A DNA stretch of 64,000 bases, taken from the NCBI GenBank assembly GCA_963663265.2, contig CAXXXM010000002.1, positions 248,001 to 312,000 on the forward strand, in the 5' to 3' direction. Source of the DNA: JAEXOD01 sp963663265. GTDB taxonomy: Bacteria > Bacteroidota > Ignavibacteria > Ignavibacteriales > Melioribacteraceae. A program made the translations under genes and the position numbers. The notes beneath the pieces were generated by a model. That model had not been told where the DNA came from. It did no database searches and saw only the letters and a program-made list of their open reading frames with translations. Below are positions 26,373 through 36,503 of this stretch, in pieces (position 1 is the first letter of the stretch; each line of letters begins with the position of its first letter).

Positions 26373-27836
26373 CTAATCTTTTCCTAATCGTGCAAGTTCA
26401 ACCATTAAATTGATATGTATTTTATCAATTGTTGAAGCTCCCCCTGTATAGTTATTTGCAATAAACGAAAAGATGATTGTACGCCCTTTTAAGTCTTTTA
26501 TATAACCTGAATGCGAACGTACTCTTGTAATTAATCCGGATTTAATATGACCATTAAATGCAAGCTCGGTACCTTTTCCATAATTAACATAATAACTAAT
26601 ATCATTTGGGTCGCCCGTAACACCAAGTGATTTATAAAACGAATTAAACGATTTACTCTTATATTCTAATCCCAAAACTTCAGTCATCATTTTAGTGGTT
26701 ATAGTATTAGTACGTGCTAAACCACATCCATCATATAAATGAAGTCCATCAATATCAATACCGTTTGAACTAAAATACTCTTCAAGGGCTTCAACTCCTT
26801 TTTCTATACTCCCTTCTTTTTTTTGTTTAAGACCAATAGCACGAAGAAGCATTTCAGTATAAAGGTTAAAACTTCTTTTATTAACGATGTAAACAATATC
26901 TTTAACCTTTGGAGAAAGAGTTGTTGTAATTAAATTTTGTTCTTTATACTCAATTTTGTTTTCCAACTTTTGAGGTTTGTTTTTAACTTTAATATTCGAT
27001 TCAATTAAAGCTTTGGAAAACGCTTGAGCCGCAAAAAGTGCAGGATCCGGAATGGAACCTTTAATAGAAAATTCTTTTACTCCCATTGGGATTGTACCAC
27101 GCAATACAGCATTAAACTGAAATGGGGCACTATAAATGTAGCCATTATCTCCCGAACCTTCTTTTCCGGTTTTCATATAGTTAGAGAAAGTTAACCCATC
27201 AATATTTGGTTCTGTACGAATTACCATTGCTTCAGAACCGACATTTTTACCCGGCTTAAAAAAGACTTTATACAAATTATCATTAATGGTTAAGGCATGA
27301 GAACCTGCTCCATAATAATTACCCATATCGCCATAATCCCAGCTATCAGAAATTGGATTCCCCTCAAACAACAAATCATCAGCAATTATAGAACCTTCAA
27401 CTCTATTTATACCTTTCTCTTTTACAGCTTTAACCCAACTCTGCAACAATTTTTCTAATGGCATATTACCATCAACTAAATCAGACCCAAGTGTAGGATC
27501 GCCACCACCAACAATATAAATGTTCCCCTTAAGAATACTCCCTTTAATTATTTGCCCATCAAAGTATAGCCTGGTCTTAAACCTGTAATCTTCACCAAGA
27601 ATTTCTAATGCAGCAGAAGAAGTAAATACTTTTAATCCGGATGCAGGTGCAAGACTATAATTTTCGTTTTGAGCTATAATTACTTGGTCATTATCTGCAT
27701 ATTTGGCAAATAAAGACCACTGAGCATTTTTTAATGTTTTTGTCTGCATTGCATCGGTAATTATCTGCTTAAAACTATTTTGAGCAAATAAAGAAGTAGT
27801 TAATACAATAATTAATAATAACGTCTTAACTTTCAT
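26373..27836 (-). CDS. dacB: PBP4-type D-alanyl-D-alanine carboxypeptidase/endopeptidase (S13)
   Basis: The product is 487 residues with a signal peptide (about 1-19) and AGGGGG before the ATG. The active-site SxxK is S66-GL-K69 (APASGLKV). SxN is SFN in KRSFNLYTEMLLRA near 320, and the KTG box is KSG in GHIKSGLITR. There is an inserted domain between SxxK and SxN, as in DacB. It trims or cuts peptidoglycan stem peptides in the periplasm. It is 9 bases downstream of the amidase lipoprotein gene, so both act on the wall. The threonine-to-serine change in KSG is tolerated in this family. Confidence 0.87.
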   Translation of the reverse strand: MKVKTLLLIIVLTTSLFAQNSFKQIITDAMQTKTLKNAQWSLFAKYADNDQVIIAQNENYSLAPASGLKVFTSSAALEILGEDYRFKTRLYFDGQIIKGSILKGNIYIVGGGDPTLGSDLVDGNMPLEKLLQSWVKAVKEKGINRVEGSIIADDLLFEGNPISDSWDYGDMGNYYGAGSHALTINDNLYKVFFKPGKNVGSEAMVIRTEPNIDGLTFSNYMKTGKEGSGDNGYIYSAPFQFNAVLRGTIPMGVKEFSIKGSIPDPALFAAQAFSKALIESNIKVKNKPQKLENKIEYKEQNLITTTLSPKVKDIVYIVNKRSFNLYTEMLLRAIGLKQKKEGSIEKGVEALEEYFSSNGIDIDGLHLYDGCGLARTNTITTKMMTEVLGLEYKSKSFNSFYKSLGVTGDPNDISYYVNYGKGTELAFNGHIKSGLITRVRSHSGYIKDLKGRTIIFSFIANNYTGGASTIDKIHINLMVELARLGKD

Positions 27837-27845
27837 ACTACCCCC

Positions 27846-30800
27846 TTATTTAGTTATTTTCAAATAATTAATAACACCTTTCATAAACTCGGCACGGTCT
27901 TTTTCACCCAATATGGTTTCAAATGGAAATCCCATAGAAATTACACCATATTCATTTTTATAACCAATACCGGCAGAAAATTGATTATCATTATATCTAA
28001 ATAATGTTTTGCTATCCTTAGTTGGATTAATTGCATCGGGAGCTTCAACCTGATAAATTTTATCGTTTAATTCGGTATTAAACTTTACAGTTTTCAAATT
28101 ACAATTAAAACTATTATTTATTTCAACTACTCCATTTTTTGAAGCCCATCCTGTTGCAATAACATATTTTAATTTATCTTTGGCAAACTTCATATCTAAA
28201 GAATCAGCAGATTTAACTCTAAACATATCAGTACCTAAATAAGAACCTGACACAAATAAATTACCACCATTAGCAAGATAGTTTTCAAGTTTCGTTTGGA
28301 GTTCTTTTGTAAATGTTCTAAACATTACACCGTTCTTTTTTCTTTCATACTCTTTTTGATATACAGTTTCTTTTTGTTCGCCAAAAACTAAATCAACAAA
28401 TTGATAATTTGTTAAATCAACTTTACCATTTTTAATAGATTCGTTGCTTGTTGACACAAAAGATATTCCATTATCGCGTAAAGCTTTTCCGTGAGTATAA
28501 ACAAAATCGAAAGTATTACCGGCAATTACTTTTGTTTCATAATCGGCACTACTTGCACCATGACCCGGTTCATCATTTGTAATGAACTCTGATTTAGGAT
28601 TAAAGTCATTTTGGAAACCTGTAAAACCTAAATCAATTTTATCCGGCACCCCTGCATCTAAATGATTTAAGAAACCACTAAAGTTTTCTTCTTCAATACT
28701 GCTTGCTGCACATATTCTATCAAAACTATTTACAATAACAGCATTTTCTTTTGATTCAGATTTACAAATTGATAATATTTCTGAAGGAAAACTTTCTCCA
28801 CCATCATTAACAGCAGTTATTTTGAAACTATATATTTTGTTTTTTTCTAAATTTTCAAAAGTAAAACTGTTAGTTTTGGTGTAAACTCCATTATCAAAAC
28901 CACCATCATTAATTCTTGTATAAACAACATAGCCTGTTGGTTTAGCCGTTGATTCAAGTTTATCAACTGTTTCTGTCCATGTTAATTTTGCATTATTTTC
29001 ATTTTCAAACACAACTGAAAAGTCATCAACAGGTAATGGTTGAACAACATAATCTAAATTATTTTGAACAGATAAAAACTTTAACATTCCCTTATAAATT
29101 GCACGACTAACAGTAAATCTAAACTTTGGGTCAAGCATAAATTTCATATCAAGAAAATTTTGATGTGATAATAATTCCAATAAAATAGCAGGAACATTTG
29201 GTTTCTGAGCTTCAGTATATTGTGCTTCACGCAAAGCACGTCTTGACCAAGCAATATCAAAATCAGCCCTAACATCATCGACAATTTGAGATTGAATAAG
29301 ATCGGATAAATCTCTACATGCTAATCTTGAAATACCATTTGGAAAAGTAGGCTTATTATCAGCTCCAATTAAGCTATAAATTGCCAACGAGCCTACAACA
29401 GTATCATTGTGAGTAATACCGGCATCTGTATGGAAAGCCATTGAAAGGTCAATTGGAATACTTAATCCTTTTACATTCATATTTTTAAAAGGACCAAAAG
29501 GAGCACCAAATAAATAGTTTGTATACTCTGGTCTACTTTTATAATCATCATTGTAATCATTCTTATTTTCATTTAAATTATAAACCAAAGTATCAGGCAT
29601 ACCGGAATATTGCAAAAAGTACTTAGCACCTTCAACAAATTTAGGACGACCACTTGTGCTTCCTTCTCTAACAACCAATCCCATTCCACCACCAAACCGA
29701 ACAGCATCGGCAGATACTATTTGTTCTGCTTCTTTTGAGCGATTTATAAGTTCAACATAATTATCTTCATTTGCATTAAATTTGAACTTACCAATATATA
29801 ACCAAGTACTTCCACCAATTTTTTGATTTACTTCAAAGTAAGTTTCTCCACCTGCATGTTTAACACAATAAGTAGCATCACTAACATTGTTTTCGCTTGC
29901 AGTATAAGAGATATAAACAGCATATTCACCTGTCTCTTTAATTTCAGGAATCCACTTTACAGAAGCTGAAACTCTTGTATCTGAAAGAATATATCTTGAT
30001 GTTCCGGATAAAAATGGATTAAAATTTACCTCATAAGGTTGATTCCCAACTGCAAAACCTTTTTCGCTTGTTGTTTTCCATTGGTTATCTTTATCAGCTG
30101 CTTTCTCTATATAGTGTTTAGTTTTCACGTCTGCTTTTGTATCATTATCAACAACAATTTCATTTGTTTGGTAATCTCTTTCGCGAGGAATAAATACCGT
30201 AGCACCTGCATTTTCAAGCATAGGTGCAATGTAGGGTATAACAAAAGAAAGAGGAACTAAATCTTCAACTGTTTGAAACAATCTTGGTCTTTGCCATTCC
30301 CATCTCCCGGCATCAGTTGAATAATACCAGCCGTGGCTATGCCACAAACTTATGTTTCTGTTATATAATCCTTTTGTAATTTTATAGGGTTTGTCAATAT
30401 TTTCGATTATAGGAGTTGTTCTTTTTATTGTATAATCTTGGATTCTATTTTTATCGAATGAGTTAGTATTTCTGTAAAAATTTGGAATTAAATCTTCAAT
30501 TTTAATACCCATTGTATAAATCGAAAACTTATAATCTTTGTATTGTTCACCAAAATACTGTTTAATGCTTTTGTAATATTCTTCAACATTTGCAGTTCTA
30601 AATGGAAGATAAGAAAAATCTTTTGTTAAATATAAACTAAAATATTTATTATTATCATCTACAATTAAAGTGTCAATTTTAGTTGATTTTGGGAAATTGA
30701 GGTTATATTTTTTTTCCTTAAAATCCGTTTTGAATGTATTAATATCTTTAATAACTGTTACTGTTGTATCTTTTAATTCTTTTGTATCAGTAGTTTCAAC

Positions 30801-30878
30801 CAATTTTTCGGAAGAGCTACAAGAAGATATCAATAATAAAATAAACAATACACTTAATACCTTATAAAATCTTGTCAT
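27846..30878 (-). CDS. Amidase_3-like lipoprotein with golvesin-type and fibronectin domains
   Basis: The product is 1010 residues with a lipoprotein signal (LLLISSC, Cys20). An amidase-like core is split: LWHSHGWYYSTDAG near 175-190 and AGATVFIPRERDYQ near 230, then FHTDAGITHND near 485 and AILLELLSHQNFLDMKF near 570, which fit the zinc His/Glu positions of N-acetylmuramoyl-L-alanine amidases. Between them is a beta-rich golvesin C-terminal-like domain (about 260-405, ends VSADAVRFGGGMG). A fibronectin type III domain follows (about 640-705), and a C-terminal region with NGGNLFVSGSYLGTD. It probably cuts or binds peptidoglycan at the outer membrane face. Loss of activity is possible. Confidence 0.75.
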   Translation of the reverse strand: MTRFYKVLSVLFILLLISSCSSSEKLVETTDTKELKDTTVTVIKDINTFKTDFKEKKYNLNFPKSTKIDTLIVDDNNKYFSLYLTKDFSYLPFRTANVEEYYKSIKQYFGEQYKDYKFSIYTMGIKIEDLIPNFYRNTNSFDKNRIQDYTIKRTTPIIENIDKPYKITKGLYNRNISLWHSHGWYYSTDAGRWEWQRPRLFQTVEDLVPLSFVIPYIAPMLENAGATVFIPRERDYQTNEIVVDNDTKADVKTKHYIEKAADKDNQWKTTSEKGFAVGNQPYEVNFNPFLSGTSRYILSDTRVSASVKWIPEIKETGEYAVYISYTASENNVSDATYCVKHAGGETYFEVNQKIGGSTWLYIGKFKFNANEDNYVELINRSKEAEQIVSADAVRFGGGMGLVVREGSTSGRPKFVEGAKYFLQYSGMPDTLVYNLNENKNDYNDDYKSRPEYTNYLFGAPFGPFKNMNVKGLSIPIDLSMAFHTDAGITHNDTVVGSLAIYSLIGADNKPTFPNGISRLACRDLSDLIQSQIVDDVRADFDIAWSRRALREAQYTEAQKPNVPAILLELLSHQNFLDMKFMLDPKFRFTVSRAIYKGMLKFLSVQNNLDYVVQPLPVDDFSVVFENENNAKLTWTETVDKLESTAKPTGYVVYTRINDGGFDNGVYTKTNSFTFENLEKNKIYSFKITAVNDGGESFPSEILSICKSESKENAVIVNSFDRICAASSIEEENFSGFLNHLDAGVPDKIDLGFTGFQNDFNPKSEFITNDEPGHGASSADYETKVIAGNTFDFVYTHGKALRDNGISFVSTSNESIKNGKVDLTNYQFVDLVFGEQKETVYQKEYERKKNGVMFRTFTKELQTKLENYLANGGNLFVSGSYLGTDMFRVKSADSLDMKFAKDKLKYVIATGWASKNGVVEINNSFNCNLKTVKFNTELNDKIYQVEAPDAINPTKDSKTLFRYNDNQFSAGIGYKNEYGVISMGFPFETILGEKDRAEFMKGVINYLKITK

Positions 30879-30930
30879 AATTCACCTAAGTTATTACAAA
30901 TAAAATAAATTTAACAAAATAATATAAATA

Positions 30931-30965
30931 AAAATTGGGATTAATTTATAATTAATCCCAATTTT
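30931..30965 (-). terminator. Intrinsic terminator of the C10 protease gene
   Basis: AAAATTGGGATTAAT and its exact reverse complement form a 15-bp stem around a 5-base loop. On the minus strand the stem is followed by TTTATTTATATT. It lies 14 bases beyond the stop of the protease gene and before the amidase gene, so it should end transcription between them. The stem is rich in A-T at both ends, so it may work in both directions. Confidence 0.75.
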
Positions 30966-30978
30966 ATGAGAATAGAAT

Positions 30979-32850
30979 TTATTTTAGAAGGGTCATTTTG
31001 ATTGTTTTAGAAGTGTTATTATATCTAATATTACAAAAATAGATACCGGCAGATAATGTAGTATTATTTTCAGATTTTCCATTCCAAGTAATATGATGCT
31101 TGCCGGCAGATTGAAATTGATTTATCAATTCAACAACTTTTTGACCAAGTGAATTAAAAATATTTATTGTAACCAGTCCGCTACTTGGAATAGAATAAGA
31201 AATTTCAGTAGAAGGATTAAATGGATTAGGATAGTTATTAAATAAAGTAAAATCTTTAATAACAGAAATTCCAGATTCGTCCATTGTGGTAACTAATGTA
31301 GTATCAATTGAAAACTTAAAAGCACCAATATTTGAATATGTATCAGCACCATCAATATTTGTACTATCAGCAATTTTTAAAAAATAATAAGCCTTTTCAT
31401 CAGCATAATACTTAAGAATTCTTACATCTTGTTCAACTGAATCACTATATGCAATATAGTTGCTTTCAGCTATATCACTCCCACTTGCATCGTTTGATTT
31501 ATATAACCAAAGGAAAGGGGTAAAATTAAAATCACCAATTCTTTTAGTATTGATAGTAATTTCAGTTCCGGCTTCAATTTGAAACTTTAGCCATTTCTTT
31601 TCACCTTCCTTTCTAATTAAATCTAAATCACAATTGTAATTAGGCTCTATAAGTTTAGCATTTTGTATAGTGCCATTAACATTTTCGTAAGATTTATCGG
31701 TAATATTTATTATTACCCCTTCAAGAACGGTTAAGTTATAAGGAATTTCTATTGGTAATAGATACCATCCATTATAAGTACCACCCCACCCCATATTAAG
31801 GTGAAAATAACCATCAGTATTATAACCATCCACATTAAAATTATGCCCCGCATCATTTGATGGAGTAACAGTTGCCAAATGACAAACTAAAGAATCAATT
31901 ATATTAATTGCCATATTTTCATAAACATTATCACGTTCAGAGGTTAATAGCCTTGAGTTGGTAAAATTAAACTTTTGATAAGCAGCAAATGCTTGGTCTA
32001 CCGCAAACGTACCAGAAGCACTTGAAGTAAAAACTTGTTTTGCAGCAACCGCACATGCAAATATTAAAGCCGCTTTATCTGTATTAGTAACTGTTAAATT
32101 ATTATCATAATGATATTGTAATGAATCCAAATACAAATTTAAACTTGGAAAAGAAGGAAATCCAATTGTTTTAGAATCATCATCTATCCAATAATTCCTA
32201 CCGGCATAATTATGGTAATAATCGTCAGCATCTGTAAACTTTACTCCATTTGTAGTTTTAATATAATTTAATATTTGCCCCATAGCAATTGCCGGACAGC
32301 CTGCCAAACTTCTCCCTCCGCTAACAGGATCAAGCGGTATCATGTTATTATATGGTGCTGTTTGTGTCCATTTTGATTCCAACCAACCACCCGTTGATGT
32401 TGTTCCTTGAGGAGGGAATTGCATATAATCATTATCAATTTGAGAATGGAATTTTTCGAGTAAAATTTTCTCTCTTTCAGATTTGTAATTTTCTATAATT
32501 TTAGTATCAGCAAATTCGCTATTTTTAATTCTATTTTTAATATCACATTTAATAAAATTAATAAAAGGATTTTCATTCGTTATATTACAGTCAAGCGAGT
32601 AACTTAAAATAACAGGCAGACTTTCATTATTTGTTATTATCATATACCCTTGAGGGGCAAGATGAACTAAATAAAAGGATTCTTGATTTGAAATTGAAAT
32701 ATTTTCAGTTTTAGAAACTGAATAATTAATGGCAGAAAGTTGCTTGAGTTTGTTATTACTTATTGAAATAATATCGGTATAATTAATTGGTGCAGCATGT
32801 CCAATTATACTGCAAAACAAGAAAAAGAAAACAAGTATTATTTTTTTCAT
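30979..32850 (-). CDS. Secreted C10 (streptopain-like) cysteine protease with type IX sorting domain
   Basis: The product is 623 residues. A signal peptide (about 1-19) precedes a propeptide with the Spi-like inhibitor pattern SFYLVHLAPQGYMIITNN. The catalytic cysteine is C185 (RSLAGCPAIAMGQ) and the histidine is H336 in HNFNVDGYNTDGYFHLNMGWGG, as in streptopain. A pre-peptidase C-terminal-like beta domain follows (about 400-510). Residues about 535-623 are a type A type IX secretion sorting domain with NYPNPFNPSTEISY and a glycine-rich GIYFCNIRYNN end. The protein should be exported to the cell surface or medium and self-activated. This sorting domain is the best taxonomic marker in the window. 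Confidence 0.88.
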   Translation of the reverse strand: MKKIILVFFFLFCSIIGHAAPINYTDIISISNNKLKQLSAINYSVSKTENISISNQESFYLVHLAPQGYMIITNNESLPVILSYSLDCNITNENPFINFIKCDIKNRIKNSEFADTKIIENYKSEREKILLEKFHSQIDNDYMQFPPQGTTSTGGWLESKWTQTAPYNNMIPLDPVSGGRSLAGCPAIAMGQILNYIKTTNGVKFTDADDYYHNYAGRNYWIDDDSKTIGFPSFPSLNLYLDSLQYHYDNNLTVTNTDKAALIFACAVAAKQVFTSSASGTFAVDQAFAAYQKFNFTNSRLLTSERDNVYENMAINIIDSLVCHLATVTPSNDAGHNFNVDGYNTDGYFHLNMGWGGTYNGWYLLPIEIPYNLTVLEGVIINITDKSYENVNGTIQNAKLIEPNYNCDLDLIRKEGEKKWLKFQIEAGTEITINTKRIGDFNFTPFLWLYKSNDASGSDIAESNYIAYSDSVEQDVRILKYYADEKAYYFLKIADSTNIDGADTYSNIGAFKFSIDTTLVTTMDESGISVIKDFTLFNNYPNPFNPSTEISYSIPSSGLVTINIFNSLGQKVVELINQFQSAGKHHITWNGKSENNTTLSAGIYFCNIRYNNTSKTIKMTLLK

Positions 32851-32886
32851 AAATAGACCACCCTAATTAATGCTATTTAGACGAAT

Positions 32887-35800
32887 CTACTCTTGAATAG
32901 TTTCTTTTTCAATAACCGGAAATGAAAAAAAGAATTTACTCCCTTTTCCAGCTTCGCTTTCAACCCAAATATCGCCATTATGTTTAGTTATAATCTCTTT
33001 GCATAAGATTAAACCGATTCCTGTCCCTTTTTCCTTTTTTGTACCATCTGTTGTTATTTGAACATCAAGCCTAAATAATTTTTCAATATTCTTTTTGCTT
33101 AAACCAACACCATTATCAGAAACACAAAAAACAGTAAAACTATTCTCCTCTTTGGCTGTAACATTTATTTCCGTGTTTTCATAACTAAACTTAATAGCAT
33201 TGGATATTAAATTTCTAAGCACAAGTTGAAACATATTTGAATCAGCATAAACTTCTAATTCAGGATTAATTTCTTTTTTTATTGTTATTCTCTTAAATAG
33301 AGCATTTTGTTTAAGCAAATCTAAAACATAGGTTACTTCAATATTACAATTCAAATGGTTTTTAATCAATGGTAATCTATTCGATTGAATACGCGACCAT
33401 TCTAATAAATCCTCAAGTAAACTACTCTGCATTGAAATTGATTTATGTAATTCAAGATAAAATTCACGTAATTCTTTTTGCGTAAAAGACTCATTATCAT
33501 CTAAAAGGATTTCAATCATTCCTTTAACGCCACCAAGAGGACCTCTCAAATCATGCGAAATAATGGAAAAGAATTTATCTTTTTGAGCATTAACATTTTT
33601 TAATTCATCAGCGTACTCTTTTAATTTGAGTTCTGCATTTTTACGTGCAGTAATATCACGCAACGCTCCCTCAATTCCAATCGGCTGCCCATTAATATCA
33701 AAAATAAAATGTGCATTTACAGATGTTATTCTTTCATTATTTTTATCATCAATTAAAACAATTTCATGGTCTTCAACTTCTTTTTTTTCTTTTAACAAAG
33801 ATATCAGTATTGCCCTATCATTGGGATCTTTATATACAATTGAAACATTTTTTCCAATAAGATATTCTCTTGTAAAATTTGTATACTTAGTAATTGAAGG
33901 ACTAATATCCAAGATGTAACCATATAAGTCGGTTTGGTAAAAGATATCTTGTACATTTTCAAAAATAGTTCGGTATTTCTTTTCGCTTAGTTTTAATGCT
34001 TCAGTAGCATTGCGTAATAAAGTAACATCAATCATACTTGTTAGCCAGCAGGGTTCCTCATTAATAACAATGTCTGTCATAGAAAACTGACCAATAATAA
34101 CTTCACCGGATTTTGTACTTACCTTTAATTCAACATTACTAACATTCAACCCTGAAAGTAATTGAAGTTTAATTTTTTGAAATTCTCTATTATTAGCAAA
34201 TATCTTTAATTCATCTGATGTACGGGTTAAAACTTCTTCTGGACTGTACCCAATTACTTTACTAAAAGCCTCATTAATTTCAATAAATGTACCATCAGTT
34301 TTTTTGGAAATAGCCATTACAACGGGGCTAAGATTAAACGCTTTTGAAAACTTTTCTTGTGATAATCGTAATGACGAAACATCTTTTGCTACTCCAAAAA
34401 TAGCAGGTTGATTATCCCATTCACCCTTAATAACACGTGTTTCAACTTGAATACGTTTTCCACTTTTCGTTTCTACCGGTAGTGGGCAAAATTCAATTTT
34501 TCCACTAATCATATCTTTAATAATACCCCGTGCTTCATCGTAAAATTCAGCAGGGTGAACCGATAAAACCAATTTACCAATCAATTCATCCGATGTATAT
34601 CCAAGTCGTTTACACGTTGTATTATTAACATGTAAAATATTGCCTTTCATATCCAAAACAAATAGCATATCTTGAATTGTATTAAAAAACAAATCAAAAT
34701 TGTTTCGTGCTTTTATTAATTCCTTTTGTAAACTTATGTTTTCGGAAATATCCACTATACTTTCAATCAAATAAGTCTTATTGTTAAACTCGTGTTTTGT
34801 AACTGATTTATAGATTGGAATAGTATCTTTATTTGCTGTAACTAATACACACTCTGCTTTATCAATATTTTTATTGTAATCTATAATAGGACAACTGTTA
34901 GTACTATTAGGACATATAAACTGTTGACATGGACTTCCAATAATATTTTCCTTTTTATCACCTATCATTTTTGTAGCCACAGGGTTAATATCAAAAATGG
35001 TGTGAGTTTCTGCATCAATTATAACAACTCCAACTGTTAACGTGTTTAAAATTGATTGAAGCCATGAGTGACTTTCCTTTAATTCCAATTCCGAAACATT
35101 TTGTGAATTAGTATTTCTAATAAAACCAATTACACATTCTTTGTTATCAATAAGAAAAGTTCTTAAATCTATTTCCGTACTTATTGTTGAGCCATCTTTC
35201 CGTTTTTGCAGACTTTCAAAGATTAAAAATTCAACTGATTTTAGCAAATCAAACTTTGCAACAGCATTATCCCGAAGTTCATGGGGAAATAACAATTCTA
35301 TTTTTCCACCTAACAACTCCGTTTCTGAATAACCATAATACATACATGCATCTGAATTTACTTCTATAATTGTTCTATCATAATCAAAAATAATAATGGC
35401 TGTATTAGCATAATTCATTAAAAAATCAAATATCTTTTTATTTTGATTTTCTGAAAATAATGATTTTGAGTGGGCATTAGTTAAAATATAAGAAATTACA
35501 AACAAAAGGAAGGAACCTAAAATAAAGATAATTAGAATTGCAAAAGAATGATCATCTTCAACATCATCCATAAAATTATTTAACGCAGCAACTTTTAATA
35601 CCCAGCTCCTTCCTCCCATATAGATACGAGTTGTTGTCTCTAACGATGATTTAGAATTGGAATTTTTGATAGAAGAAAACATTAAATTATTTATGTTATT
35701 CTCATCCTCATCAAAAAGCTGAAACACTATTTTATCTTTTTTTGTAAAAATACCATTTAACAAATCTTTAATTCTAATAGGTGCAAAAATCCAACCTATA

Positions 35801-36486
35801 ATATTTTCCTCTCTTTCTTTTATATTGCTATGAGGTTTTTTATTATTATAAATTGGCATGTACATTAAAAAACTTGAAGAATTATTAGTATTCTCATCTT
35901 GTTGAAGAATAACCTTTCCACTAACAACAAGTTTATTAGTTTGTGCCGCTAAAATTAAAGCTTCTCTTCGTGTGGAATCTGCATACATGTCATATCCAAA
36001 AGCACGGATATTATTATTTGTAAATGGTTCTAAATAGATGATTGGAGTATATATTTTGCGGTCCCCTTTTGGGAATACCGAATAATTGGGAAATCCTTCA
36101 GCTTTTATTCCCTTTATATGATTTTCAAGTTCTTCATACTTTACTATTTTAGAGTAACCAATCCCCAGAACTGAAGAATAATTATCTTTAAGATTTAATG
36201 CTTTAATAAAAAAGTGAAATTCATCTCGAGTTACTTCTTCAGAATTGATAAAAAAAGCGGCAACAAAATTCAACAAATTTTCGTGAGTAATAATTTTCTG
36301 TTCAATTCTTAAACCTATTTCTTTAACCTTAAATTCTAATTGGTTATTTGCTTTTTCTTTAACATTTATCATATTAAGAACCCAAATGTATAAAGATAAG
36401 CTTAAAGATAAAAATAAAACCACAAATGGAATTAGTTTACTATTATCTACAATTTGCTTTTTTATTTTCTCTAAAATAGTATTCAT
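32887..36486 (-). CDS. CHASE-domain, five-PAS sensor histidine kinase
   Basis: The product is 1199 residues. A membrane helix at about 18-38 precedes a CHASE extracellular domain (about 75-260; SVLGIGYSKIV, FGYDMYADSTRREAL) and a second helix near 315-335. Five PAS domains follow (about 345 to 950). The second has a cysteine cluster (CQQFICPNSTNSCPI) that may bind metal or sense redox state. HisKA has the phosphohistidine in FFSIISHDLRGPLG (~980). HATPase has NLISNAIKFS, DNGVGLSKKN and GTGIGLILCKEI. It has no receiver domain. It likely phosphorylates the neighbouring regulator (36504-36905). CHASE domains bind small ligands; the ligand here is unknown. Confidence 0.87.
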   Translation of the reverse strand: MNTILEKIKKQIVDNSKLIPFVVLFLSLSLSLYIWVLNMINVKEKANNQLEFKVKEIGLRIEQKIITHENLLNFVAAFFINSEEVTRDEFHFFIKALNLKDNYSSVLGIGYSKIVKYEELENHIKGIKAEGFPNYSVFPKGDRKIYTPIIYLEPFTNNNIRAFGYDMYADSTRREALILAAQTNKLVVSGKVILQQDENTNNSSSFLMYMPIYNNKKPHSNIKEREENIIGWIFAPIRIKDLLNGIFTKKDKIVFQLFDEDENNINNLMFSSIKNSNSKSSLETTTRIYMGGRSWVLKVAALNNFMDDVEDDHSFAILIIFILGSFLLFVISYILTNAHSKSLFSENQNKKIFDFLMNYANTAIIIFDYDRTIIEVNSDACMYYGYSETELLGGKIELLFPHELRDNAVAKFDLLKSVEFLIFESLQKRKDGSTISTEIDLRTFLIDNKECVIGFIRNTNSQNVSELELKESHSWLQSILNTLTVGVVIIDAETHTIFDINPVATKMIGDKKENIIGSPCQQFICPNSTNSCPIIDYNKNIDKAECVLVTANKDTIPIYKSVTKHEFNNKTYLIESIVDISENISLQKELIKARNNFDLFFNTIQDMLFVLDMKGNILHVNNTTCKRLGYTSDELIGKLVLSVHPAEFYDEARGIIKDMISGKIEFCPLPVETKSGKRIQVETRVIKGEWDNQPAIFGVAKDVSSLRLSQEKFSKAFNLSPVVMAISKKTDGTFIEINEAFSKVIGYSPEEVLTRTSDELKIFANNREFQKIKLQLLSGLNVSNVELKVSTKSGEVIIGQFSMTDIVINEEPCWLTSMIDVTLLRNATEALKLSEKKYRTIFENVQDIFYQTDLYGYILDISPSITKYTNFTREYLIGKNVSIVYKDPNDRAILISLLKEKKEVEDHEIVLIDDKNNERITSVNAHFIFDINGQPIGIEGALRDITARKNAELKLKEYADELKNVNAQKDKFFSIISHDLRGPLGGVKGMIEILLDDNESFTQKELREFYLELHKSISMQSSLLEDLLEWSRIQSNRLPLIKNHLNCNIEVTYVLDLLKQNALFKRITIKKEINPELEVYADSNMFQLVLRNLISNAIKFSYENTEINVTAKEENSFTVFCVSDNGVGLSKKNIEKLFRLDVQITTDGTKKEKGTGIGLILCKEIITKHNGDIWVESEAGKGSKFFFSFPVIEKETIQE

Positions 36487-36503
36487 AAAATTAAGTATTT
36501 AAA

